Source of the DNA: Rhizobium sp. P38BS-XIX
Lineage (GTDB): Bacteria > Pseudomonadota > Alphaproteobacteria > Rhizobiales > Rhizobiaceae
Reading direction: 5' to 3'
Assembly: GCF_012641435.1 (NCBI RefSeq)
Contig: NZ_JABAIJ010000004.1
Span: forward strand, 464,439-528,438
DNA: 64,000 nucleotides
The position numbers were made by a program, and so were the translations under genes. Positions 46,701-55,459 of this stretch are shown piece after piece. How positions within the stretch are numbered: the first letter of the stretch is position 1; the number at the start of each line of letters is the position of its first letter. Under the pieces are notes generated by a model, which ran no database searches, was not told where the DNA came from, and worked only from the letters and a program-made list of their open reading frames with translations.

Positions 46701-47006
46701 TTCCCCGCTCCACGAAAAGCCGCTTGTGCCATGACCGAACTGCACGGCTGCTTTCGGGCCAACGATTTCCGCGGTAGCGGGCTTTGCTCCGCCGACACGT
46801 AGATAGAGCCGGCCGATCCCGCCATAAACAGGTGATCCGAGCACCTGGTTGATCATGACGCCGCCCTTTTCATCGGCGAAGTCAATGGAAAACAGCGTCC
46901 CGTTTGGCAGCGCCGCGATCGACAGACCGCCTGGATTGGTGAGGGTGATCAGACCGAGTTCTTCGCGACGGGGTGTCTGAAAGCTACGATTGAGGTCCGA
47001 GGGCAT
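43746..47006 (-). CDS. GH94-type glycoside phosphorylase (1,2-beta-oligoglucan phosphorylase-like)
   Basis: A 1086-residue protein without signal peptide. The C-terminal half has the (alpha/alpha)6 barrel of glycoside hydrolase family 94: YTGAAWGTRDVCQGPIEF (about 655-672), then the catalytic aspartate D794 in GEGDWNDSLQ, as in cellobiose phosphorylase and the phosphorylase part of NdvB. A long beta-rich N-terminal half (to about 600) makes it most like stand-alone 1,2-beta-oligoglucan phosphorylases of about 1100 residues. Such enzymes split beta-1,2-glucans with phosphate to glucose 1-phosphate in the cytosol. It lies next to a beta-mannosidase, so a manno-configured substrate remains possible. 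Confidence 0.8.
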   Translation of the reverse strand: MPSDLNRSFQTPRREELGLITLTNPGGLSIAALPNGTLFSIDFADEKGGVMINQVLGSPVYGGIGRLYLRVGGAKPATAEIVGPKAAVQFGHGTSGFSWSGETAGIRHTVSLRLHPSQTAWFWQVSLQNTNSSTVSADLVLLQDVGLGDRGFLMNSEAYASQYIDHHIADHATFGPVVLNRQNLKQGGGRNPWVAQGCLEGTAAYATDAIQLVVPSRSGDGIMVPDFGKDLPSTRRQHEVACPAIQSKPLSLAAGDASTTTFFGLFIADHPTASSDADLSHLDALPKLQGELAMDTISAAQSVRSHVQNAPLAESEGLDQAAIDALYPNRLLEEHADGKLLSFFVPDGPHNRHIVLREKEHVVARRHGSIVRSGQNMLLDDKTLAATCWMQGIFAAQLTIGNTSFHKLFSVSRDPYNLTRSSGLRILVDLGDGWCLLGVPAAFEMGLSDIRWIYRLPGRTITVSAIADGKDPAMQWKVSVEGEACRFLIFGHIVLGERDYEAVANISIDQAAKRISFRPQPSWLWDRYPNAAYHLVTSTPDAFEAVGGDELLYEDGNSRNGPFIALKSHATQELRFAVTGSMADTGAGEAFAMRYAAGVESGEMLAPARSFWSHVTRGARVEGDGRDVLAQSVMVPWIAHDAIVHLSVPHGLEQYTGAAWGTRDVCQGPIEFLLAYEHDDEVRQILSTLFSEQYRDRGDWPQWFMLEPYANIRAGEAHGDIVVWPLKALCDYIEATGDITFLAETVPWRADDTMQLTSEQATISDHVEKLLATVRSRFVPGTSLIRYGEGDWNDSLQPADPHLRDWMVSSWTVSLLYEQLVRYANILTLASRTEEAQSLQATAVAMRADFNRLLMRDGIVAGYGVFDPSHDGVELLLHPEDTRTGLHYSLIAMTQPMIGGLFTPDQRHAHMKIIRENLLFPDGVRLMEKPATYSGGPEKLFRRAESSSFFGREIGLMYVHAHLRYCEALALDHDAEAVWQALALANPIAVSGHVEHASLRQRNTYFSSSDAAFDDRYHASSDWSRVKAGDIAVDGGWRTYSSGPGLYTKSLIGNVFGFQRQFGQRIRQPLLPSSIGACDVKLDFKA

Positions 47007-47140
47007 AAGCTGGGTCTCGCTGATTCATTGGATCGAATGGGGCCACTAGATCACAAGGCAGGCGCCGATCATAGGAGGCATTTTGCCATTCGCGATCGCA
47101 TTCTTTTGTGACACATGGTCGGCAAGCCGGTGAAAGCACG

Positions 47141-47169
47141 AAGAAAAACCCGACGCGGATCGCCGGGTT
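47141..47169 (-). terminator. Rho-independent terminator of the beta-mannosidase gene
   Basis: On the minus strand AACCCG-N11-CGGGTT is followed by TTTCTTC, starting 24 bp after the stop at 47193. It separates the beta-mannosidase transcript from the GH94 gene, which then needs its own promoter in 47007-47140. Confidence 0.75.
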
Positions 47170-47192
47170 CTTTCGGTGTCGACGGCATGCGC

Positions 47193-49664
47193 CTATCGAT
47201 GTGCTGGGAGCTCGGCAACCTGATTGGCCGTACGGATGACGCTCGACAGATCCGCATCCTCAAAGGCTTCTTTCGACATGCCGCTGATGCGGAATGTCCT
47301 GCTTTCCCCAGGGATGAGATTGACAAGCATGTCGTCGATTTCGGCATTCGGGTTGATGCGATCGACAAACAGGCAGAGATCCCGCAGCAAGGTTTGTGCG
47401 GTAATCGTGACCGTGATCCCGCCGGTCGTCTCTTCGATCTCGATGTCGTAGCGCGGCTGCGGATAGTGCAGCTTCATGTCTTTCTCAAAGAACCACCAGG
47501 CCTCGGCGTCGCCCAGGCGGGCACGCAGGAATTCGCGCTCGGGATCGCCCGGCGTCGCCACATCTTTGGGGATCGCGATGTCGGTATTTTCGAAGCGGTC
47601 GCACAGAACGCGCCAGACGGAATGATGTGCGAGCAGCTTGCCGTTGAAATCGAACCGCTCGACGGTGAATGGAACGCGCCAGAATAGCGTCGCATCGTTT
47701 GCGGCGACAGCAGCAAGGTTATCGCCACGCGGCTGGATGGTCAGAAGATGCGGCGCATAGCTGTGTTTCAACGCGTACCACAGCGGCTTTTTGCGTCCCG
47801 ACCCGTCGACTGCGGCCCAGGACGTCACCGGCCAGCAATCATTGAGCTGCCAGACGATGGTGCCCATGCAATTTGGCCGATGCGAGCGCATATGGTCGAT
47901 GCCGAAGCTGATGGCGCGTGCCTGGTTGAGCTGGGTGACGAAAAGCCAGTCGTCAAAATTCTGCGGGTGCGGGAACCAGCCTTCCAGGCCTTGTAGCAGT
48001 TTATCGTTGCCCAGGGTTGCCTTCTGGTGGTGCAGTACGCCAGGGGAGGCTGGCGCGCGATCCTTCTCGCGCACGGACTGCGTCAATGTCGCGAAGGTCG
48101 ATGGCGCCTGCCATCCGAATTCGGAGCAGAAGCGTGGGATGTAGTTGCGATAGGTTTCATATCCGACTTCGTTCCAGACATCCCAAATGTGCTTGCAGCC
48201 GTGTTCGTCTGCGTTCGGCGCGATCTCCATCGAGCCGGAATAAGGGCTTCCCGCCCAATAGGGCCGTGTCGGGTCGATTTCCGCCACCAGTTTCGGCAGC
48301 AGGTCGAGATAATAGCCGGCTCCCCAGGGACGGTTGCCGAGGACATCCTGCCAGCCCCAGTCGAAATAGCCCCAGATGTTTTCGTTATTGCCATTCCAGA
48401 TAACGAGCGAGGCATAGGGCATCAGCCGTGTGATGGCTTCGCGTGCCTCCGCCTCGACTTCGCTATAGACCGGCTCTTCTTCCGGATAGCTGGCACAGGC
48501 AAACAGAAAGTCTTGCCAGACCATGATGCCGGCCGCATCGCACTCTTCGTAGAACGTATCGGTCTCGTAAATGCCGCCGCCCCAGACGCGCAGCATATTC
48601 ATGTTGGCATCGCGAGCCTGATTGATCCGCTCGCGATAGCGCTGTCGCGTTACGCGCGGCAGGAAGCAGTCGTCCGGGATCCAGTTCGCGCCGCGGGCGA
48701 AAACCGGCACGTCGTTGACGACAAGCGTAAAAGCCGAACCGACCTCGTCGGGTGTCGTATCCAGTCGGATCGATCGGAAGCCGATGCGGCGCTTCCAGCC
48801 ATCCAGTGCCGTGCTGTCAGAGCCAAGCAGTTGCAGCTCGAGATCGTAGAGCGGTTGATCGCCAAGCCCGTGCGGCCACCAGACCTGCGGATTGTCGATA
48901 CGGCACTCGATCTGGGCGTGGGTCTCGCCCTGCGCAACGCGGACTTCCGATCGCTTGCCGCCGATCGAAAGGACCAATGCGATGCTGTCCGTGCCCTTTT
49001 CGGCCCACTCGATTTCGACATGCAGTCGGGCCACGCCCTGACCGCCTTGCAGCGTGATTTCGGGTCGGATGTCGCCAAGGCGTGCCTTCGACCAGCTCTC
49101 TATGGCGATCGGTTGCCAAATGCCTGCGGTGACGACGGTTGGACCCCAGTCCCAGCCGAAATTGCAGGCCATCTTGCGGATGAGATTGCTCGGGCCGGGA
49201 TAGTTTTGAGGAATATCGGCGGCGCTCCCGAGTTGCTTTCGCACCTCCTCGCCATGTTCGTAGGCCGACTGGAAGTCGACTATCAGCTCGTTGCGGCCAT
49301 CCTTGAGATGGGCACCGATGTCGAAACGGTAGCTCCGGTGCATGTTGCGGGTTTCCCCGAGAAGGGTTCCGTTCATTTCCAGGCGCGCAGCGGTATCAAG
49401 GCCGAGGCAGGATAGGTCGACACGCTCGTTATCGTCGCTGTCCCAATCGAAAGCGAGACGATAGCGCCAGGTGGAGCGGCCGATCCAGTCTTGAGAAATC
49501 TCGTTGACGTCCAAATACGGATCGGTGATCAGCTGTGCCGCCATCAGGTCGAGATGCACGTTGCCGGGAACCGTTGCAGGGATCGTGTTCGGCAGGGCCG
49601 GTGCGGTGGAGGGTGCGCGAAGGCGCGAGATGGTCCAGCCGGTGTCGAGCGTCTGTCTTTTCAT
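47193..49664 (-). CDS. GH2 family beta-mannosidase
   Basis: An 823-residue glycosidase of family GH2. It has an N-terminal jelly-roll sugar-binding domain (RSTWRYRLAFDW), an immunoglobulin-like domain (about 200-310) and a TIM barrel (from about 320: FARGANWIPDDCFLPR, WGGGIYETDTFYE). The acid/base is E428 in WNGNNEN and the nucleophile E515 in FCSEFGWQ. GNNIPxD-like and W-N-G-N-N-E motifs are those of beta-mannosidases, not beta-galactosidases. There is no signal peptide, so it acts on imported manno-oligosaccharides. It is preceded by a GntR regulator 28 bp upstream in the same orientation and ends at its own terminator. Confidence 0.93.
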   Translation of the reverse strand: MKRQTLDTGWTISRLRAPSTAPALPNTIPATVPGNVHLDLMAAQLITDPYLDVNEISQDWIGRSTWRYRLAFDWDSDDNERVDLSCLGLDTAARLEMNGTLLGETRNMHRSYRFDIGAHLKDGRNELIVDFQSAYEHGEEVRKQLGSAADIPQNYPGPSNLIRKMACNFGWDWGPTVVTAGIWQPIAIESWSKARLGDIRPEITLQGGQGVARLHVEIEWAEKGTDSIALVLSIGGKRSEVRVAQGETHAQIECRIDNPQVWWPHGLGDQPLYDLELQLLGSDSTALDGWKRRIGFRSIRLDTTPDEVGSAFTLVVNDVPVFARGANWIPDDCFLPRVTRQRYRERINQARDANMNMLRVWGGGIYETDTFYEECDAAGIMVWQDFLFACASYPEEEPVYSEVEAEAREAITRLMPYASLVIWNGNNENIWGYFDWGWQDVLGNRPWGAGYYLDLLPKLVAEIDPTRPYWAGSPYSGSMEIAPNADEHGCKHIWDVWNEVGYETYRNYIPRFCSEFGWQAPSTFATLTQSVREKDRAPASPGVLHHQKATLGNDKLLQGLEGWFPHPQNFDDWLFVTQLNQARAISFGIDHMRSHRPNCMGTIVWQLNDCWPVTSWAAVDGSGRKKPLWYALKHSYAPHLLTIQPRGDNLAAVAANDATLFWRVPFTVERFDFNGKLLAHHSVWRVLCDRFENTDIAIPKDVATPGDPEREFLRARLGDAEAWWFFEKDMKLHYPQPRYDIEIEETTGGITVTITAQTLLRDLCLFVDRINPNAEIDDMLVNLIPGESRTFRISGMSKEAFEDADLSSVIRTANQVAELPAHR

Positions 49665-49692
49665 GTCTTGGATCCGTGATGAAATGAATATC

Positions 49693-50391
49693 TCAAACAG
49701 CCTTCGGCGCGATGTATTGCAGCCCGGCCTGCAGGTGGCGGTTCATGTGATAGGCGTAAGCGATTCGATCCCTTTGTTCCAATGCTTCCATGATGTCGCG
49801 GTGATCCTCATAGGCGCTGTCGACAGCCGCGCGCGAGCGCTTGCCGGCCTCCATAAGCTTCTGCAACAATGGCCGCAGAATGCCATAGACCTGTGACAAT
49901 GTCTGATTGCCGGAAAGCTCGATGAGCATCGCATGAAATTTGTAGTCGAGCGCCGCCGCATCAGTCAGGTCCTGCGCCGCCTTCATGGCTTCGTTGAGTG
50001 AGCGCAGCGCCTCGAGATCGGTTTCGCCAATTCTTGTAAAGAGAAGGTCCGAAAGGTTGACTTCGATCAAACGGCGAAAGCCCTGAATATCGAGAAAGCT
50101 TTCTGCCGAAATATCGATGGCGAAGGAAAACAGCTCCATCAGCGCCTGTTGGCGTCGATCCGTAATGACCGCACCGACCTTTTGTCGGCTTTCCACGATA
50201 CCATAGGCCTTGAGGATGCGGATTGCCTCGCGCACGGTATTACGGCTGGCATTGAACATCGAGGCAAGATCCGCCTCTGAAGGCAGCGCGTCTCCAAGGC
50301 TGAGGTTGCGTTCACGCATCAGCCGCCGCAACGCATCGACTACCTGATCGACCGCCGAGCCTCTATTCTCGCTGTCAGGACTTTCTGCCAT
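49693..50391 (-). CDS. GntR/FadR (FCD) family regulator
   Basis: A 232-residue regulator from the ATG at 50391, preceded by GGTGGAGAG; a further ATG at 50433 is possible. The winged helix (about 10-80: LPSEADLASMFNASRNTVREAI, excerpted) is followed by an all-helical FCD domain that binds small acids through a metal. Members near uxuA (UxuR/ExuR-like) sense hexuronates or mannonate. It sits between the beta-mannosidase gene (same strand) and divergent uxuA, so it is the likely repressor of both, with mannonate or a related acid as inducer. Confidence 0.92.
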   Translation of the reverse strand: MAESPDSENRGSAVDQVVDALRRLMRERNLSLGDALPSEADLASMFNASRNTVREAIRILKAYGIVESRQKVGAVITDRRQQALMELFSFAIDISAESFLDIQGFRRLIEVNLSDLLFTRIGETDLEALRSLNEAMKAAQDLTDAAALDYKFHAMLIELSGNQTLSQVYGILRPLLQKLMEAGKRSRAAVDSAYEDHRDIMEALEQRDRIAYAYHMNRHLQAGLQYIAPKAV

Positions 50392-50516
50392 CCACTCTCC
50401 ACCCGCCAAAACCATATTGTTGGTCAATAACATCTGTCAAGCGTCGCAAACTGGCAATATCGGCATGGACATTTGTTGTTTCGACGATATTTTGACCGAC
50501 AAATGGAGGGTGTGAC

Positions 50517-51695
50517 ATGGAAAGCTGCTGGCGCTGGTTTGGGCCGAAAGATCTCGTGCCATTGCAACATGCGCGACAGGCCGGGGCAATTGGCATCGTC
50601 ACGGCTCTTCATGAGATCTCCTACAAGCGCTCCTGGACGCCGGCTGAAATCGAGGCGCGAAAGGCTTTGGTCGAAGCTTCCGGTCTGCGCTGGAGCGTTT
50701 GTGAATCGATCCCCGTGCCGAGTGCCATCAAACTCGGAGGTGCCGGGGCCAGAGCGGCCATCGATGTCTGGAAAGACAGTCTGGCAAACCTTGCGCGCTC
50801 GGGCATCAAGACCGTCTGCTATAATTTCATGCCTGTCGTCGATTGGACACGCACCGACCTTCGCTTTGAGATGCCCACCACCGCCCTGGCACTGCGTTTC
50901 GACATGGTGGAATTCATTGCGTATGACGTCTTCGTTCTCAGTCGCAAGGGCGCGGAATTGGATTACGCACCGGAGCTGGTGCAGCGTGCGGAGCAGCGGT
51001 TGAAGGGTCTTGACGACGAGGCAATTTTGCGGCTTGAAAACAATATCATCGCAGGACTCCCAGGCGGCGAAGACAGCTATGGTCGTGATGCGATCCGCTC
51101 GGCGATCTCGCTCTTTGACGGTATGACCGCTGGCGATCTACAGGCCAATCTCGATGCGTTCCTGAAAGAGGTCGTGCCGGTTGCGGCCGAGCTCGGCGCA
51201 AGGCTTGCGATCCATCCGGATGATCCACCTATATCGCTGTTTGGGCTGCCTCGCGTCGTTTCGCAGGCTTCCGATCTGCGCCGTATCCTCGGCAGCGTCG
51301 ACCATCCCGCGAACGGTCTTACCTTGTGCGTGGGTTCGCTGGGTTCTCGTGCTGACAATGATGTGCTTGCCATTGCACGTGAATTTGCTGCGCGCATCAA
51401 TTTTGCTCATTTGAGGGATGTCGCGATAGAAGCGGACGGCTCGTTTGTCGAGGCGTCTCATCTGGAGGGGCGCAGCGACATGCATGCGATTTTAAGCCTG
51501 CTTCTGGGTGAGGAGGCGCGCCGTCGAGGAGCGGGCCGCGAAGATCACCAAATTCCCATGCGCCCGGATCATGGGCATCTTATCGCCGATGATATCGATA
51601 AGCCGACCAACCCCGGCTACTCGCTGATCGGCCGCCTGAAAGGGCTTGGCGAGTTGCACGGTGTCATTCACGCCATCGGCAAGGCGGGGCTTTGA
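50517..51695 (+). CDS. uxuA: Mannonate dehydratase UxuA
   Basis: A 392-residue enzyme that dehydrates D-mannonate to 2-keto-3-deoxy-D-gluconate in hexuronate breakdown. Recognised from MESCWRWFGPKDLVPL, TVCYNFMPVVDWTRTDL, AIHPDDPPISLFGLPRV and the late RPDHGHL; these carry the His, Asp and Cys residues that bind the Mn/Fe ion in UxuA. Length agrees with the family. GGAGGG precedes the ATG. It is divergent from the GntR regulator. No uxuB (fructuronate reductase) or kdgK is present in the window, so the pathway must be completed elsewhere. Confidence 0.97.
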   Translation: MESCWRWFGPKDLVPLQHARQAGAIGIVTALHEISYKRSWTPAEIEARKALVEASGLRWSVCESIPVPSAIKLGGAGARAAIDVWKDSLANLARSGIKTVCYNFMPVVDWTRTDLRFEMPTTALALRFDMVEFIAYDVFVLSRKGAELDYAPELVQRAEQRLKGLDDEAILRLENNIIAGLPGGEDSYGRDAIRSAISLFDGMTAGDLQANLDAFLKEVVPVAAELGARLAIHPDDPPISLFGLPRVVSQASDLRRILGSVDHPANGLTLCVGSLGSRADNDVLAIAREFAARINFAHLRDVAIEADGSFVEASHLEGRSDMHAILSLLLGEEARRRGAGREDHQIPMRPDHGHLIADDIDKPTNPGYSLIGRLKGLGELHGVIHAIGKAGL

Positions 51696-51880
51696 GCCTC
51701 GCCGGCCTCGTCCGCCCATTTAGATGGTGCGCTGACGCCGGGATAAAGCCTGCCGTTGCATATTCGCTAGGCTTTTGCCTAAAGTTTAATCTCCCTATAA
51801 TTTTGATTTTATTTAGCTTTTTTGTCTAAATATCTCCAATTCGAACCTTTTAAACTCGAGTTGGCAAGGTCGACCTGGTT

Positions 51881-53977
51881 ATGGATTCCGTTTGGCTCGA
51901 CACCCCGAGCGACGATTTTCGGTCGCTGTTCAAAACGCATCCCTCGCCGATGTGGGTCTATGATCCGCAGACGCTGCGGTTTTTGATCGTCAACGATGCA
52001 GCGCGTGATCTTTACGGCTACAGTCACGCCGCCTTTGCGGCGATGACCGTGCTCGATATCCGGCCATCCGACGAGCGCAAGCGCATGCTGGCCGCTATAC
52101 AACACCGCACGGACATGGAGATGGCGCAACGTTGGACGCATCTGAAGGCCGATGGCGAGACATTCGAGGTTTTGACCTACGGCCGCGAGATTCGTTTTGA
52201 CGGCAAGGTGGCGATCCTTGCGATTGTGCAGGACCGGACCGAGGTCAACGCCGCACAGCGTCAGGTCGATGCCACGCAGTCGCTGCTCGACAGCATTGTC
52301 GACAATCTACCCGTCGGTGTCTTCGTCAAGGACATGGAGAAGGATGGTCGTTACATTCTCTTCAACGAGGCCTGCGGCAGCATCGTCGGGCAGTCTGCCG
52401 GCGAGGTGATCGGCAAGTCGGACAAGACCATCTTCTCCGCAGAGCAGACAGCGAGTTTCCGCGAACAGGACAAGCTTGCCTTCGAGACGGCTGAAACGGT
52501 CTATTTCGAGGAAACCATTCACACAGTGGATGGTGCGTTGCGGGTCTTGAAGACCGCAAAACGTGCGCTTCCGGCACCGACAGGGCAGGTGCCGCGCTAC
52601 GTTCTCGGCATTTCCCAGGATGTGACGGAGGAGCGCAATGTCGAGGCGAGGCTTGCGCATCTTGCCATGCACGATTCCCTGACCGGCCTGCCCAACCGGG
52701 CCTTCTTTTCCGAAAGCATCGTGAGGCAGGTGGCGGCGGCAACGTCCGAGAAGCCGATTGCACTGCTTTACATCGATGTCGATCATTTCAAGAACATCAA
52801 CGACAGCAAGGGTCATGCTGCTGGCGATATGCTCTTGCGGCAGGTGGCCGAGCGCCTCCAGCGGCTGGCAGAAAAGGATGATCTCGTCGCTCGCCTGGGT
52901 GGCGATGAGTTTGCGCTGGTCCTGAAGATGACGGATACAGGCCGGGCGCAGCGCTTTGCCGATCTGCTGCTGCTCTCTCTTTCCGCACCTTTCGATCTCG
53001 ATGGCGTGCGCGAGCATGTCACCTGCAGCATCGGCATTGCCGTGGCTCCGCAGCATGGCGACGATGCGGATGTCCTCATGCGGGATGCGGACCTTGCCCT
53101 TTATGCGGCCAAGGGCAGCGGCCGGTCGACCTACCGCTTCTATCAAACCGATATGAGGCTTGAGGCGGAGCGGCGTCATCAGCTGACGCTCGAACTTCGC
53201 GAGGCGCTACAGAACGGCGAATTCGAGCTCCATTATCAGCCGATTATCCGACTGAACGAGGACGCGCTCGCCGGCTTCGAAGCGCTGATCCGTTGGCGTC
53301 ATCCCGATCGCGGCCTGATTTCTCCCGCCGAGTTCATCCCTGTTGCGGAAGAGACGGGCATGATCCTGCCAATCGGCGATTGGGTGTTGCGGGAGGCTTG
53401 CCGGACTGCCCGGGAGTGGCCCGAACATTTGAAAGTCGCGATCAATCTGTCGGTGTATCAATTCCGACATGCGAACCTGCTGGCAAGCGTCGTCTCGGCA
53501 CTGGACGAGACCGGGCTTTGTCCGGGGCGGCTCGAAATCGAGGTCACGGAATCCATCCTCCTGTCCGAGGTCGAGCAAAGCCTTTCACTTTTGCGCGGTC
53601 TCAAGGAGCTTGGCATCCGTATTGCCATTGATGACTTCGGCACCGGCTATTCGTCGCTCAGTTATCTGCGTTCCTTTTCCTTCGACAAGATCAAGCTCGA
53701 CCGCAGTTTTGTCGCCGGCATGGATTCAGATCCCGGCAATCTCGCGATCGTGCGCGCCGTTGTCGGTATCGCCTCGGGTTTCAACGCGGTCACACTCGCC
53801 GAAGGCATCGAAACGGAAGCACAACTCGCCAAGTTGCGCGCAGAAGGATATCACGAGGTGCAGGGTTTCCTGCTCGGGCGCCCCATGCCGCGGAAAGACG
53901 CCATGGCGAGAATTCTTGGCGAAAGACACTCGGCCTCCTCTCCAAAATCGTTACACCGCCGGCGTATCAATGGTTGA
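51881..53977 (+). CDS. PAS-PAS-GGDEF-EAL cyclic-di-GMP signalling protein
   Basis: A 698-residue cytosolic protein: PAS domain 1 (about 12-120), PAS domain 2 (about 130-250), GGDEF (about 262-420) and EAL (about 435-685). The diguanylate cyclase site GGDEF is intact (340-344), and the phosphodiesterase signature EAL is at 467-469 with later catalytic motifs DDFGTGYSSL and KLDRSF kept. The RxxD inhibitory site five residues before GGDEF is replaced (AEKD), so product inhibition is probably lost. Both activities look possible; which dominates is set by the PAS input, whose ligand is unknown. It is monocistronic, with an A+T-rich upstream region. Confidence 0.95.
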   Translation: MDSVWLDTPSDDFRSLFKTHPSPMWVYDPQTLRFLIVNDAARDLYGYSHAAFAAMTVLDIRPSDERKRMLAAIQHRTDMEMAQRWTHLKADGETFEVLTYGREIRFDGKVAILAIVQDRTEVNAAQRQVDATQSLLDSIVDNLPVGVFVKDMEKDGRYILFNEACGSIVGQSAGEVIGKSDKTIFSAEQTASFREQDKLAFETAETVYFEETIHTVDGALRVLKTAKRALPAPTGQVPRYVLGISQDVTEERNVEARLAHLAMHDSLTGLPNRAFFSESIVRQVAAATSEKPIALLYIDVDHFKNINDSKGHAAGDMLLRQVAERLQRLAEKDDLVARLGGDEFALVLKMTDTGRAQRFADLLLLSLSAPFDLDGVREHVTCSIGIAVAPQHGDDADVLMRDADLALYAAKGSGRSTYRFYQTDMRLEAERRHQLTLELREALQNGEFELHYQPIIRLNEDALAGFEALIRWRHPDRGLISPAEFIPVAEETGMILPIGDWVLREACRTAREWPEHLKVAINLSVYQFRHANLLASVVSALDETGLCPGRLEIEVTESILLSEVEQSLSLLRGLKELGIRIAIDDFGTGYSSLSYLRSFSFDKIKLDRSFVAGMDSDPGNLAIVRAVVGIASGFNAVTLAEGIETEAQLAKLRAEGYHEVQGFLLGRPMPRKDAMARILGERHSASSPKSLHRRRING

Positions 53978-54104
53978 GCCGATCGGCTTTCAAAAATAAC
54001 CGCAAATTTTTGGTCGCCGCTGTCGGAAGTCGCGCGACTGCAACGTCCTTGAGATAGCCCATAGAGAAGGGCATGATTTCAAAACCGTTCTCAAGGAGAC
54101 GAAC

Positions 54105-54536
54105 ATGAGCGATGCAGCAGATCAGACGCAGTCCCAGCAGCCGCGTGTCCCGGTGCGTGGCGGTGTGGTGGCTTATCTTACGGTAGACGGCGCGACAAAA
54201 GCCGCAGAATTCTACAAGCATGCCTTCGGCGCCGAAGAAGCCTTCATGTTTCCGGTCGATGAAAAGGGCCGGACCATGCATATCCATCTCTACATCAACG
54301 GCAGTTCGGTCATGCTCGGCGATGCTTATCCGGAATATGGGCATGCACTGGAAAAGCCGCAGTCCTTCATCATGCAGCTTGTTGTCGACGATCTGGATTT
54401 CTGGTGGAAGCGCGCCGTCGATGCCGGTGCCGAAGTTGTTGTCGAGCCGCAGGTGATGTTCTGGGGTGACCGCTGGGGCCAGCTTCGCGATCCCTTCGGC
54501 GTCGCCTGGGCGATGAATGCGCCGGTCAACGGCTAA
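54105..54536 (+). CDS. VOC (glyoxalase/PhnB-like) family protein
   Basis: A 143-residue protein of the vicinal oxygen chelate superfamily. The two beta-alpha-beta-beta-beta modules are seen as VVAYLTVDGATKAAEFYKHAFG and IMQLVVDDLDFWWKRAVDAGAEVV (excerpts), ending in WGDRWGQLRDPFGVAWAM. The pattern is that of the PhnB/YaeR-like subgroup of unknown function, not glyoxalase I. It lies alone between the cyclic-di-GMP gene and the convergent kynurenine-pathway hydrolase. Confidence 0.9.
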   Translation: MSDAADQTQSQQPRVPVRGGVVAYLTVDGATKAAEFYKHAFGAEEAFMFPVDEKGRTMHIHLYINGSSVMLGDAYPEYGHALEKPQSFIMQLVVDDLDFWWKRAVDAGAEVVVEPQVMFWGDRWGQLRDPFGVAWAMNAPVNG

Positions 54537-54596
54537 ATCGAGAGGCCCTCGGCGCGCGGTGCATGCCGGGGGCTATCCAATCGACTTTGAGAGCCG

Positions 54597-55427
54597 CTAT
54601 TGCGCAAGCAACGTGCGGGTCAGCGAATGTCCCGGATCCATGAGGCCATCCAGCACCGAATAGTGATGCTTGTCGGGCTCGATCACTGCTTCCGTGGCCG
54701 CACCAAGCCCAATCCATATATTCGCGAGCAGCGCGTTCAACCGGATAAACTCGGCACGTTCGGCGCCACCGACCCAACAGGTCAGGCGGATGGTATCGAC
54801 CGGCTCCAGAAGTGCCGGGCTTTCCGCCTTCGCCTCGGCGTTGTCAATGCGGAGCTGCTCGTTCATCTTGCGCTTCATCAGCGGCCGCAGATCGTGCACG
54901 CCGGAGATCGCCAAGACATGTCGGATGCGCTTCAGAATAGATGCGTCGAGCGGCGAGGACTTGGTCATCATCCGCGCAACGAGCTGGCCGCCGGCGGAAT
55001 GACCGGTGAGGACAATCGGGCCCTCGATCAGTGTGGCGGCGGCGGTGATCGCGGCTGCGATTTCTTGGCCAATACCGCTGATGCGATTGTCCGGGCAAAG
55101 CGTGTATGAGGGAATGGCGACTGCATAGCCGGCTGAAACCGAGCCTGCCGCAAGATGCGACCAGTAGCTCTTGTCGAGCTGCAGCCAATATCCGCCATGC
55201 ACGAAAACCACCAAACCCTTTGGCTGACCTTCGGGCAGGAAAAGATCAAAGCGATTGCGCTCTGCCTCACCATAAGTGAGATCGAGTTTCGCGCGTCCTG
55301 CTGCCGTCATCTTTTCGCGGAAGGATCGAGCAGGCTCGACCCAGGCGTCCGGCCATTGATCGCCGTTGACGATGTAGGCGCCATTGGTATAGGCGGCCTC
55401 CCAATCGGTGACCTTGAAATAGCTCAT
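54597..55427 (-). CDS. Alpha/beta hydrolase, probable arylformamidase
   Basis: A 276-residue hydrolase of the esterase/lipase type. The oxyanion-hole HGGYW motif is at about residues 76-80, and the nucleophile elbow is GHSAGGQ, the HGG/GxSxG arrangement of animal-type kynurenine formamidases. A late KHHYSVLDGL supplies the His. It follows kynU by 32 bp, and no other formamidase (metal-dependent KynB) is in the window. The inferred role is hydrolysis of N-formylkynurenine to kynurenine, the step before KynU. The assignment rests on fold and context. Confidence 0.83.
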   Translation of the reverse strand: MSYFKVTDWEAAYTNGAYIVNGDQWPDAWVEPARSFREKMTAAGRAKLDLTYGEAERNRFDLFLPEGQPKGLVVFVHGGYWLQLDKSYWSHLAAGSVSAGYAVAIPSYTLCPDNRISGIGQEIAAAITAAATLIEGPIVLTGHSAGGQLVARMMTKSSPLDASILKRIRHVLAISGVHDLRPLMKRKMNEQLRIDNAEAKAESPALLEPVDTIRLTCWVGGAERAEFIRLNALLANIWIGLGAATEAVIEPDKHHYSVLDGLMDPGHSLTRTLLAQ

Positions 55428-55459
55428 CTGCTGCTCCTTCGTTTTGACGACCTGGGGGC

